From the NCBI GenBank assembly GCA_029961685.1, contig JARWKL010000012.1, positions 9,207,955-9,271,954 on the forward strand: a stretch of 64,000 nt of DNA, written 5' to 3'. Both the position numbers and the translations under genes were made by a program. The stretch comes from Aristolochia californica (lineage: Eukaryota; Streptophyta; Magnoliopsida; Piperales; Aristolochiaceae). The notes beneath the pieces were generated by a model, which saw nothing but the letters and a program-made list of their open reading frames with translations, had not been told where the DNA came from and did no database searches. This document shows positions 1 through 11,559 of this stretch, one piece after another; position 1 is the stretch's first letter, and every line of letters begins with the position of its first letter.

Positions 1-152
1 AAATTAACACAAAACTTTTGTTATCCAAGTTTGGGAAATTCCACTAGTTCATCCCTAATAGCTTGGAATTTTACAAGAAAGATATTTCTTCTACACGTGT
101 TTTAAAAATGGATATGCAAGCTTGAAACATGTTAAAGATGCAAATGACCTAT
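1..152 (+). repeat. Partial unit entering the window
   Basis: This is the end of a unit cut by the window edge, running into the front segment of the A unit anchored at 153. It holds the usual ACACGTGT palindrome and the A-type GATATGCAAGCTTG variant. Nothing else is seen in it. Confidence 0.9.
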
Positions 153-751
153 GGATCCAAAGCTTTTAAATAGAATAACATACGCTCATTAAATTGTCTA
201 GTGAACGTGCGGTGGGATATTTACCCGAGTCAAACAAGGCATTATTTTGCCCATTTGCAAAAAGCTGACCTAACAATCATTGATGAATTGTAAAGTGATT
301 TATCATGTCTAACATGCTATATTTTTGTAATAAATGACTTATGGATAGGAAGTCAACACTCAGTTATAAATCCCCCGCCTCCCCCTTTTCCGGACGATTG
401 CAAAACCTGAGATATAAAAACTAAAAAGAGCGTACAATCCCTAAAAATTACACACACTCTTTGGAATTATCTCATTCTAAAATCGTGCATGGTACATCAC
501 CATTTTAGATGTACACTTTTTTCTTAAATCAAAATTTTGAGTTTTCGCTCCCCCTTCATTCCGTAAAAAAAAAAAAAAGGCAAATTGATAACAACAAAAT
601 GAAAATTTTAGAGGTTATGTACGGAAAAAATAAAAAAAATAAAAAAAGTAAGTTAAGAAAATTTATTCACAAACCACATATGAACACAAAAGTTTTATTC
701 ACCAAGATATGGAAATTCCACTAGTTCAACCCTAATAGCTTGGAATTTTAC

Positions 752-843
752 AAGAAAGAGATTTCTTCTACACGTGTTTTAAAAATGGATATGCATGCTT
801 GAAACATGTTAAAGATGCAAATGACCTATGGATCCAAAGCTTT
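752..843 (+). other. Conserved palindrome-dense core (representative copy)
   Basis: This is a representative of a segment present in almost every unit. Within about 92 bp it holds AAGAAA-GAGA-TTTCTT (752-767, 6-bp arms), ACACGTGT (770-777), ATGCAT overlapping GCATGC (791-798), AACATGTT (803-810), ATGCAAAT (815-822), GGATCC (830-835) and AAAGCTTT (836-843). By eye the stretch from ACACGTGT to AAAGCTTT is the least variable part of the unit across both arms. A protein-binding or structural role is inference; repeat homogenisation alone could also preserve it. Confidence 0.75.
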
Positions 844-1049
844 TAATGAGAAAAACAAACGCTCATTAAATTCTTAAGTGAACGTGCGGCGGGATATTTA
901 CCCGAGCCAAACAAGCCATTATTTTGCCCGTTTGCAAAAAAAGTTGACCTAACAGTCATAGATGATTGTAAAGTGATTTTTCATTCGTAACGGGCAATAT
1001 TATTGTAAGAAACGACTTATGGATTGGGAGTCAACACTCAATTAAAAAT

Positions 1050-1063
1050 CCCCCGCCTCCCCC
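1050..1063 (+). repeat. C-rich tract CCCCCGCCTCCCCC (representative copy)
   Basis: Each unit has one such tract, the only strongly GC-biased stretch in an otherwise AT-rich sequence. The opposite strand reads GGGGGAGGCGGGGG. A and B units carry five leading C bases; C and D units usually read ACCCCGCC. Right-arm C units read CCACGCC. The tract is a length and sequence hot spot. It is not a canonical four-run G-quadruplex motif on its own. Confidence 0.8.
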
Positions 1064-1429
1064 TTTTCCCGACGATTGCAAAACCTGAGAACTAAAAACC
1101 TAAAAGAGCTCACAATCCTTAAAAATCACAGACACTCTTTGGAATTATATCTCTCTAAATTTGTGCATTATGCATCTCCATTTTAGATGTACACTTTTTT
1201 CTTAAATAAAAACTTTGAGTTTTCGTTCTCCCTTCATGCCGTAAACAAAAAAAGGTAAATTGATCACAACAAAATGTAAATTTTAGAGTTTATGTATGGA
1301 AAAAAGTTAAAACAATAACAAACGTAAGTAATGAAAATTTATTCACACACCACAAATGAACACAAAATTTTTTTTATCCAAGATTGGGAAATTCCACTAG
1401 TTCAACCCTAATAGCTTGAAATTTTATAA

Positions 1430-1440
1430 GAAAGATGCAA
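1430..1440 (+). other. ~54-bp deletion between AAAGA direct repeats
   Basis: The normal unit reads CAAGAAAGAG... and, about 54 bp later, GTTAAAGATGCAAATG. Here AAGAAAGATGCAAATG joins them with one AAAGA retained. The deletion removes most of the palindrome-dense core (ACACGTGT, ATGCATGC, AACATGTT) from the C unit anchored at 1450. Confidence 0.85.
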
Positions 1441-1570
1441 ATGACCTATGGATCCAAAGCTTTTAATGAGAATAAAAAATACTCATTAAATTCTAAAGCG
1501 AACGTGCGGCGGAATATTTACCCGAATCAAACAAGCCATTATTTTGCCCGTTTGCAAAAAGCTGACCTAA

Positions 1571-1586
1571 CAATCATAGATGATTG
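1571..1586. repeat. 16-bp dyad CAATCAT-AG-ATGATTG (representative copy)
   Basis: The two 7-bp arms are perfect reverse complements around two bases. The dyad recurs in most B, C, D and A' units; the one at 30203-30218 is a right-arm example. Most left-arm A units break it with an inserted A (ATGAATTG). Several right-arm D units have a mismatch (TACGATTG). It could be a hairpin or a dimer-binding site, but no function is shown. Confidence 0.8.
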
Positions 1587-2793
1587 TAATGTGATTTATC
1601 ATGAGTAACGGGCTATTTTTTTTGTAAGAAATGACATACGGATTTGGAGTCAACAGTCAGTTAAAAAAACCCCGCCTCACCCTTTTCCCGACGAATGCAA
1701 AACCTGAGATATACAAACTGAAAAGATCTAACAATCCCTAAAAACTACAAACACTCTTTGGAATTATGTCTCCCTACATTTTTGCAGTGTGCATCTCCAT
1801 TTTAGATGTACACTTTTTTCTTAAATCAAAACTTTGAGTTTTCGCTCTCCCTTTATCCCATAAAGAAAAAAAGGCAAATTGATCACAACAAAATGAAAAT
1901 TTTAGAGTTTATGTGTGAAAAAAAAATTTAAAAATAACAAATGTAAGTATAGGAAATTTATTCACACACCACAAATGAACACAAAAGTTTTGTTTTCATA
2001 GTTTAGGAAATTCCACTAGTTCAACCCTAATTGCATGGAATTTACAAGAAAGCGATTTCTTCTACACGTGTTTTAAAAATGGATATGCATGCTTGAAACA
2101 TGTTAAAGATGCAAATGACCTATGGATCCAAAGCTTTTAAAAGAATAAAAACGCTCATTAAATTCTGAATGAATGTGCAGTGGGATATTTACCCGAATCA
2201 AACAAGCCATTATTTTGCCCGTTTGCAAAACGCTGACCTAACAATCATAGATGATTGTAATATTATTTATCATTAGTAACGGGCTATATTTTTGTAAGAA
2301 ATGATATAGGGATTGGGGGTCAACAGTCTGTTAAAAATACCTCGCCTCCCCCTTTTTTCGACGATTGCAAAACCTGAGATATAAAAACTAAAAAGAGCTT
2401 AAATTCCCTAAAAATTACAGACACTCTTTGGAATTATCTCTCTCTACATTTGTGCACTATGCGTCTCCATTTTAAATGTACACTTTTTTCTTAAATAAAA
2501 ACTTTGAGTTTTCTCTCCTCCTTCATCCCGTAAACAAAAAAAGCAAATAGATCACAACAAATTGAAAATTTTAGAGTTTATGTATGGAAAAAATTTAAAA
2601 CAATAACAAATGTAAGTAAAGAAAATTTATTTACAAACCAAAATTTAACACAAAACTTTTGTTATCCAAGTTTGGCAAATTCCACTAGTTCAACCCTAAT
2701 AGCTTGGAATTTTACAAGAATGATATTTCTTCTACACGTGTTTTAAAAATGGATATGCAAGCTTGAAACATGTTAAAGATGCAAATGACCTAT

Positions 2794-5700
2794 GGATCCA
2801 AAGCTTTTAAAGAGAATAACATACGCTCATTAAATTCTCTAGTTAACGTGCGGTGGGATATTTGCCCGAGTCAAACTAGCCATTATTTTGCCCGTTTGCA
2901 AAAAGCTGACCTAACAATCATAGATGAATTTTAAAGTGATTTATCATGTGTAACGGGCTATATTTTTATAAGAAATGACTTATGGATAGGGAGTCAACAC
3001 TTAGTTAAAAATCCCCCGCCTCCCCCTTTTCCCGACGATAGCAAAACCAGAGATATAAAAACTAAAAAGATCTTACAATCCCTAAAAATTACAGACACTC
3101 TTTGGAATTATCTCTTTCTAAATTCGTGCAATGTGCAACTCCATTTTAGATGTACACTTGTTTCTTAAATCAAAATTTTTACTTTTCGCTCCCCGATCAT
3201 ACCGTTATGGAAAAAAAAAAAAGGCCAATTGATACCAACAAATTGAAAATTTTAGAGTTTAAGAACGAAAAAGTAAAAAAAAACAAAAAATTTAAGTAAA
3301 GAAAATTTATTCACAAACCACAAATGAACACAAAAGTTTTGTTATCATACATTGGGAAATTCCACTAGTTCAACCCTAATAGGTTGGAATTTTGCAAGAA
3401 AGAGATTTCTTCTACACGTGTTTTAAAAATGGATATGCATGCTTGAAACATGTTAAAGATGCAAATGACCTATGGATCCAAAGCTTTTAATGAGAATAAC
3501 AAATGCTCATTAAATTCTGAAGGGAACGGCGGCGGGATATTTACCCGAGTCAAACAAGCCATTATTTCGCCCGTTTGCAAAAAAAGCTGACCTAACAATC
3601 ATAGATGATTGTAAAGTGATTTTTCATTCGTAACGGGCAATATTATTGTAGGAAATGACTTACGGATTAGGAGTCAACACTCAATTAAAAATCCCTCGCC
3701 TCCCCCTTTTCCCGACGATTGCAAAACCAGAGAACTAAAAACCGAAAAGAGCTCACAATCCTTAAAAATCATAGACAGTCTTTGGAATTATATCTCTCTA
3801 CATTTGTGCATTATGCATCTCCATTTTAGATGTACACTTTTTCTTAAATCAAAACTTTGAGTTTTCGTTCTCCCTTCATGCCGTTAACTAAAAAAGGTAA
3901 ATAGATCACAACAAAATGAAAATTTTAGAGTTGATGTATGGAAAAAAATTAAAACAATAAGAAATGTAAGTAATGAAAATTTATTCACACACCACAAATG
4001 AACACAAAATTTTTGTTATCCAAGTTTGGGAAATTGCACTAGTTCAACCCTAATAGCTTGAAATTTTACAAGAAAGTGAATTCTTCTAGACGTGTTTTAA
4101 AAATGGATATGCATGCTTGAAACATGTTAAAGATGCAAATGACCTATGGATCCAAAACTTTTATTGAGAATAACAAACACTAATTAAATTCTCTAGTGAA
4201 CGTGCGGCGGGATATTTACCTGAATCCAACAAGCCATTATTTTGCCCGTTTGCAAAAAGCTGACCTAACAATCATAGATGATTGTAATATGATTTATCAT
4301 GAGTAACGGGCTATATTTTTGTAAGAAATGACATACGGATTGGGAGTCAACTGTCAGTTAAAAATACCCCGCCTCCCCCTTTTCCCGACGATTGAAACCC
4401 TGAGATATAAAAACTGAAAAGACCTTACAATCCCTAAAAATTACAAACAATCTTTGGAATTATCTCTCCCTACATTTGTGCATTGTGCATCTCCATTTTA
4501 GATGTACACTTTTTTCTTTAATCAAAACTTTGAGTTTTCGCTCTCCCTTCAAGCCGTAAACAAAAAAAAGGCAAATTGATCACAACAAAATGAAAATTTA
4601 AGAGTTTATGTGTGAAAAATAATTAAAACAATAACAAATGTAAGTATAGAAAATTTATTCACACACCACCAATGAACACAAAAGTTTTGTTTTCAAAGTT
4701 TGGGAAATTCCACAAGTTCAACCCTAATTGCATGGAATTTTACAAGAAAGAGATTTCTTCTACACGTGTTTTAAAAATAGATATGTATGCTTGAAACATG
4801 TTAATGATGCAAGTGACCTATGGATCCAAAGCTTTTAAAGCGAATAAAAAATGCTCATTAAATTCTCAATGAACGTGCGGTGGGATATTAACAAGAGTCA
4901 AACAAACCATTATTTTGCCCGTTTACAAAAAGTTTACCTAACAATCATAGATGATTGTAAAGTGATTTATCATCCGTAACGGGCTATATTTTTGTAAGAA
5001 ATGACTTACGGATTTGGAGTCAACACTCAGTTAAAAATACCCCGCGTCCCCCTTTACCCGTCGATTGCAAAACCTGAGATAAAAAAACTAAAAAGAGCTT
5101 AAATTCCCTAAAAATTACAGACATTCTTTGGAATTATCTCTCTCTACATTTGTGCACTATGCGTCTCTATTTTAAATGTACACTTTTTTCTTAAATCAAA
5201 ACTTTGAGTTTTCTCTCTCCCTTTATCCTGTAAACAAAAAAAGGCAAATAGATCACAGCAAATTGAAAATTTTAGAGTTTATGTATGGAAAAAATTAAAA
5301 AAAAAAATGTAAGTAAAGAAAATTTATTCACGCACCAAAAATTAACACAAAACTTTTGTTATCCAAGTTTGGGAAATTCCACTAGTTCAACCCTAATAGC
5401 TTGGAATTTTACAAGAAAGATATTTCTTCTACACGTGTTTTAAAAATGGATATGCAAGCTTGTAACATGTTAAAGATGCAAATGACCTATGGATCCAAAG
5501 CTTTTAAAGAAAATAAAAAACGCTCATTAAATTCTCATTGAATGTTTGGTCGGATATTTACCAGAGTCAACCAAGCTATTATTTTGCCCGTTTACAAAAA
5601 GCTTACCTAACAATCATAGATGATTGTAAAATGATTTATCATCCATAACGGGCTATATTTTTGTAAGAAATGACTTACGGATTGGGAGTCAACACTCAGT

Positions 5701-6163
5701 TAAAAACACCCTGCCTCCCCCTTTATCCGACGATTGCAAAACCTGAGATATAAAAACTAAAAAGAGCTTAAATTCCCTAAAAATTACAGACACTGCTTGG
5801 AATTATCTCTCTGTACATTTGTGCACTGTGCATCGCCATTTTAAATGTACAATTTTTTCTTAAATAAAAACTTTGAGTTTTATCTCTTAATTCATCCCGT
5901 AAACAAAAAAAGGCAAATAGATCACAACAAATTGAAAATTTTAGAGTTTATGTACGGAAAAACTTTAAAACAATAACAAATGTTAGTAAATAAAATTTAT
6001 TTACACACCAAAAATTAACACAAAACTTTTGTTATCCAAGTTTGGGAAATTCCACTAGTTCAACCCTAATAGCTTGGAATTTTACAAGAAAGATATTTCT
6101 TCTACACGTGTTTTAAAAATGGATATGCAAGCTTGAAACATGTTAAAGATGCAAATGACCTAT
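2794..6163 (+). repeat. Tetramer HOR 2 with extra D: A-B-C-D-D
   Basis: Anchors are A 2794, B 3474, C 4148, D 4822 and D 5491. The second D adds one unit, giving 3370 bp. The C unit at 4148 is the only left-arm copy I noticed with TCTAGACGTG instead of TACACGTG. TCTAGACGTG is the form that dominates C units in the right arm. Confidence 0.85.
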
Positions 6164-8863
6164 GGATCCAAAGCTTTTAAATAGAATAACATACGCTCAT
6201 TAAATTCTCTAGTGAACGTGCGGTGGGATATTTACCCGAGTCAAACAAGGCATTATTTTGCCCATTTGCAAAAAGTTGACCTAACAATCATTGATGAATT
6301 GTAAAGTGATTTATCATGTGTAACATGCTATATTTTTTTTATAAATGACATATGGATAGGGAGTCAACACTCAGTTAAAAATCCCCCGCCTCCCCCTTTT
6401 CCCGACGATTGCAAAACCTGAGATATAAAAACTAAAAAGAGTTTAAAATCCCTAAAAATTACAGACACTCTTTTGAATTATCTCTTTCTAAATTCATGCA
6501 TTGTGCATATCCATTTTAGATGTACACTTTTTTCTTAAATAAAAATTTTGAGTTTTCGCTCCGCCTTCATATCGTAAAAAAAAAAAAAAAGGCAAATTGA
6601 TAACAACAGAATGAAAATTTTAAAGTTTATGTATGCAAAAAATTAAAAAAATAAAAAATTTAAGTAAAGAAAATTTATTCACAAACCACAAATGAACACA
6701 AAATTTTGTTATCCTAGATTGGGAAATTCCAATAGTTCAACCCTAATAGCTTTCAATTTTACAAGAAAGAGATTTCTTCTACGCGTATTTTAAAAATGGA
6801 TATGCATGCTTGAAACATGTTAAAGATGCAAATGACCTATGGATTCAAAGCTTTTAATGAGAATAACAAAGACTCATTAAATTTTTAAGTGAACGTGCGG
6901 CGGGATATTTACCCGAGCTAAACAAGCCATTATTTTGCCCGTTTGAAAAAACAACTGACCTAACAATCATAGATGATTGTCAAGTGATTTTTCATTCATA
7001 ACGGGCAATATTATTGTAAGAAATGACTTACGTATTGGGCGTCAACACTCAATTAAAAATCCCCCGCCTCCCCCTTTTCCTAACGATTGCAAAACCTGAG
7101 AACTAAAAACTGAAAAGAGCTCACAATCCTTAAAAATCACAGACACTCTTTGGAATTATATCTCTTTACATTTGTGCATTATGCATCTCCATTTTAGATA
7201 TACACTTTTTTCTTAAATCAAAACTTTGGTTTTCGTTCACCCTTCATGGCGTAAACAAAAAAAAGTAAATAGATCACAACAAAATGTAAATTTTAGAGTT
7301 TATATATGGAAAAAAATTAAAACAATAACAAATGTAAGTAATGAAAATTTATTCACACACCACAAATGTGCACAAAATTTTTGTTATCCAAGTTTGGGAA
7401 ACTCCACTAGTTCAACCCTAATAGCTTGAAATTTTACAAGAAAGAGAATTCTTCTACACGTGTTTTAAAAATGGATATTCATGCTTGAAACATGTTAAAG
7501 TTGTGAATGACCTATGGATCCAAAGCTTTTAATGAGGATAACAAACACTCATTAAATTCTCTAGTGAACGTGCGGTGGGATATTTACCCGAATCAAACAA
7601 GCCATTATTTTGCCCGTTTGCAAAAAGCTGACCTTACAATCATAAATGATTGTAATGTGATTTATCATGAGTAACGGGCTATATTTTTGTAACAAATGAC
7701 ATATGGATTGGGAGTAACCAGTCAGTTAAAAATACCCCGCCTCCCCCTTTTCCTGACGATTGCAAAACCTGAGATATAAAAACTAAAAAGATCTTGCAAT
7801 CCCTAAGAATTACAAAAACTCTTTGGAATTATCTCTACCTAAATTTGTGCATTGTGCATCTCCATTTTAGATGTACACTTTTTTCTTTAAACAAAACTTT
7901 GAGTTTTCGCTCTCCCTTCATCCCGTAAACAAAAAAAAGGCAAATTGATCACAACAAAATGAAAATTTAAGAGTTTATGTGTGAAAAAAAATTAAAACAA
8001 TAACAAATGTAATTATAGAAAATTTATTCACACACCACAAATGAACACTAAAGTTTTGTTTTCCAAGTTTGGGAAATTCCACTAGTTCAACCCTAGTTGT
8101 ATGGAATTTTACAAGAAAGAGATTTCTTCTACACGTGTTTTAAAGATGGATATGCATGTTTGAAACATGTTAAAGTTGCAAATGACCTATGGATCCAAAG
8201 CTTTTAAAGAGAATAAAAAACGCTCATTAAATTCTCAATGAACGTGCGGTGGGATATTTACCAGAGTCAAACAAGCAATTATTTTGCCTATTTACAAAAA
8301 GCTTACCTAACAATCATAGATGATTGTAAAGTGATTTATCATCCGTAACGGGCTATATTTTTGTGAGAAATGACTTACGGATTGGGAGTCAACACTCAAT
8401 TAAAAACACCCCGCCTCCCCCTTTACCCGATGATTGCAAAACCTGAGATAAAAAAACTAAAAAGAGCTTAAATTCCCTAAAAATTACAAACACTCTTTGG
8501 AATTATCTCTCTCTATATTTGTGCACTGTGCGTCTCCATTTTAAATGAACACTTTTTTCTTAAATCAAAACTTTGAGTTTTTTCTGTCCCTTCATCCCGT
8601 AATCAAAAAAAGGAAAATAGATCACATCAAATCGAAAATTTTACAGTTTATGCTTGGAAAAGATTTAAAACAATAACGAATGTAAGTAAAGAAAATTTAT
8701 TCACACACCAAAAATTAACACAAAACTTTTGTTATCCAAGTTTGGGAAATTCCACTAGTTCAACCCTAATAGCTTGGAATTTTACAAGAAAGATATTTCT
8801 TCTACACGTGTTTTAAAAATAGATATGCAAGATTGAAACAAGTTAAATATTGAAATGACCTAT
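6164..8863 (+). repeat. Tetramer HOR 3: A-B-C-D
   Basis: Anchors are A 6164, B 6841 (GGATTC), C 7516 and D 8191. The length is 2700 bp and the order is regular. The A unit closely resembles the one at 153: both share TTTAAATAGAATAACATACG, CAAGGCATTATTTTGCCC and TCATTGATGAATTG. Confidence 0.88.
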
Positions 8864-11559
8864 GGATCCAAAGCTTTTAAAGAGAATAACATACGCTCAC
8901 TAAATTCTCTAGTGAACGTGCGGTGTGATATTTACCCGAGTCAAACAGGCCATTATTTTGCCCGTTTGCAAAAAGCTGACCTAACAATCATAGATGAATT
9001 GTAAACTGATTTATCATGTGTAATGGGCTATATTTTTTTAAGAAATGACTTATGGATAGGGAGTCAACACTCAGTTAAAAATCCCCCGCCTCCCCCTTTT
9101 ACCGACGATTGCAAAACCTGAGATATAAAAACTAAAAAGAGCTTACAATCCCTAAAAATTACAGACACTATTTGGAATTATCTATTTCTAAATTCGTGCA
9201 ATGTGCATCTCCATTTTAGATGTACACTTTTTTCTTAAATCAAAATTTTGAGTTTTCACTCCCCCTTCATACCCTAAAAAAAAAACAAAAAGGCAAATTG
9301 ATAACTACAAAATGAAAGTTTTAGAGTTTATGTATGGAAAAAATAAAAATAAATAAAAATGTAAGTAAAGAAAATTTATTCACAAACCACAAATGAACAT
9401 AAAAATTTTGTTATCCCAGATTGGGAAATTCCACTTGTTCAACCCTAATAGCTTGGACTTTTACAGGAAAGAGATTTCTTCTACACGTGTTTTAAAAATG
9501 GATATGCAAGCTTGAAACATGTTAAAGAAGCAAATGACCTATGGATCCAAAGATTTTAATGAGAATAACAAACGCTCATTAAATTCTTAAGTGAACGTGC
9601 GGCGGGATATTTACCCGAGCCAAACAAGCCATTATTTTGCTCGTTCGCAAAAAAAAGCTGACCTAACAATCATAGATGATTGTAAAGTGATTTTTCATTC
9701 GTAAAGGGCAATATTATTGTAAGAAATGACTTACGGATTGGGAGTCAACACTCAATTAAAAATCCCCCGCCTCCTCCCCCTTTTCCCGACAATTGCAAAA
9801 CTTGAGAACTTAAAACTGAAAAAAACTCAGAATCCTTAAAAATCACAAACACTCTTTGGAATTATATCTCTCTACATTTGTGCATTATGCATCTACATTT
9901 TAGATGTACACTTTTTTTTTAAATCAAAACTTTGCTTTTCATTCTTCCTTCATGTCATAAACAAAAAAAGGTAAATAGATCACAACAAAATGTAAATTTT
10001 AGAGTTTATGTATGGAAAAAAATTAAAACAATAACAAATGTAAGTAATGTAAATTGATTCACACACCACAAATGAACACAAAATTTTTGGTATCCAAGTT
10101 TGGGAAATTCCACTAGTTCAAGCTTGAAATTTTACAAGAAAGAGAATTCTTCTACACGTGTTTTAAAAATGGATATGCATGCTTGAAACATGTTAAAGAT
10201 TCAAATGACCTATGGATCCAAAGCTTTTAATGAGATTAACAAACACTCATTTAATTCTCTAGTGAACGTGCGGCGAGATATTTACCCGAATAAAACAAGC
10301 CATTATTTTGCCCGTTTGCAAAAAGCTGACCTAACAATCATAAATGATTGTAATGTGATTTATCATGTGTAACGGGCTATATTTTTGTAAGAAATGACAG
10401 ATGGAATGGGAGTCAACAATCAATTAAAAATACCTGCCTCCCCCTTTTCCTGACGATTGCAAAACCTGAGATATAAAAACTAAAAAGATCTTGCAATCCC
10501 TAAAAATTACAAACACTCTTTGGAATTATCTCTCACTAAATTTGTGCATTGTGCATTTCCATTTTAGATGTAAACTTTTTTCTTTAATCAAAACTTTGAG
10601 TTTTCGCTCTCCCTTCATCCCGTAAACAAAAAAAAGGCAAATTGATCACAACAAAATGAAAATTTTAGAGTTTATGTGTGAAAAAAAATTAAAACCATAA
10701 CAAATGTAATTATAGAAAATTTATTCACACACCACAAATGAAAACAAAAGTTTTGTTTTCCAAGTTTGGGAAATTCCACTAGTTCAACCCTAGTTGCATG
10801 GAATTTTACAAGAAAGAGATTTCTTCTACACGTGTTTTAAAAATGGATATGCATGCTTGAAACATGTTAAAGATACAAGTGACCTATGGATCCAAAGCTT
10901 TTTAAGAGAATAAAAAACGCTCATTATATTCTCAATGAACGTGAGGTGGGATATTTTCCAGAGTCAAACAAGCCATTATTTTGCCCATTTACAAAAATCT
11001 TACCTAAAAGCTTAGATGATTGTAAAGTGATTTATCATCCGTAACGGGCTTTATTTTTGTGAGAAATGACTTACGGATTGGGAGTCAACACTCAGTTAAA
11101 AACACCCTGCCTCCCCCTTTACCTAACGATTGCAAAACCTGAGATATAAAAACTAAAAAGAGCTTAAATTCCCTAAAAATTATAGACACTCTTTGGAATT
11201 ATCTCTCTCTACATTTGTGCACTGTGCATCTCCATCTTAAATGAACACTTTTTTCTTAAATCAAAACTTTGAGTTTTCTCTCTCCCTTCGTCCTGTAAAC
11301 AAAAAAAGGCAAATAGATCACAACAAATTGAAAATTTTAGAGTTTATGTATGGAAAAAATTTAAAACAATAACAAATGTAAGTAAAGAAAATTTATTCAC
11401 ACTCCAAAAATTAACAATAAACTTTTGTTATCCAAGTTTGGGAAATTCCACTACTTCAATCTTAATAGCTTGGAATTTTACAAGAAAGATATTTCTTGTA
11501 CACGGGTTTTAAAAATGGATATGCAAGCTCAAAACATGTTAGAGATGCAAATGACCTAT
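8864..11559 (+). repeat. Tetramer HOR 4: A-B-C-D
   Basis: Anchors are A 8864, B 9543, C 10214 and D 10888. The length is 2696 bp. The C unit lost about 9 bp before its anchor, where CACTAGTTCAAGCTTG replaces the usual ...TTCAACCCTAATAGCTTG near 10121-10133. Confidence 0.88.

Larger units (their letters stand above)
153..2793 (+). repeat. Tetramer HOR 1: A-B-C-D
   Basis: Anchors are A 153, B 830, C 1450 and D 2124. The length is 2641 bp, shorter than the usual 2.70 kb. The reason is a ~54-bp deletion before the C anchor, around 1434. The D unit at 2124 is mixed: its middle resembles C (ACCCGAATCAAAC, CAACAGTCTG), while its later part (CTCGCC, AAAAGAGCTTAAATTCCC) is D. Confidence 0.85.

Noticed and set aside
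970..1000. CENP-B box in TTCATTCGTAACGGGC
   Set aside because: The spacing between TTCG and CGGG is three bases, not the seven required by the NTTCGNNNNANNCGGGN consensus. No other match was seen.
1040..1070. Canonical G-quadruplex in each C-rich tract
   Set aside because: A single tract has two long G runs and one GG on the - strand, not four runs of three or more. Only the C20 run at 15827-15846 would qualify by composition.
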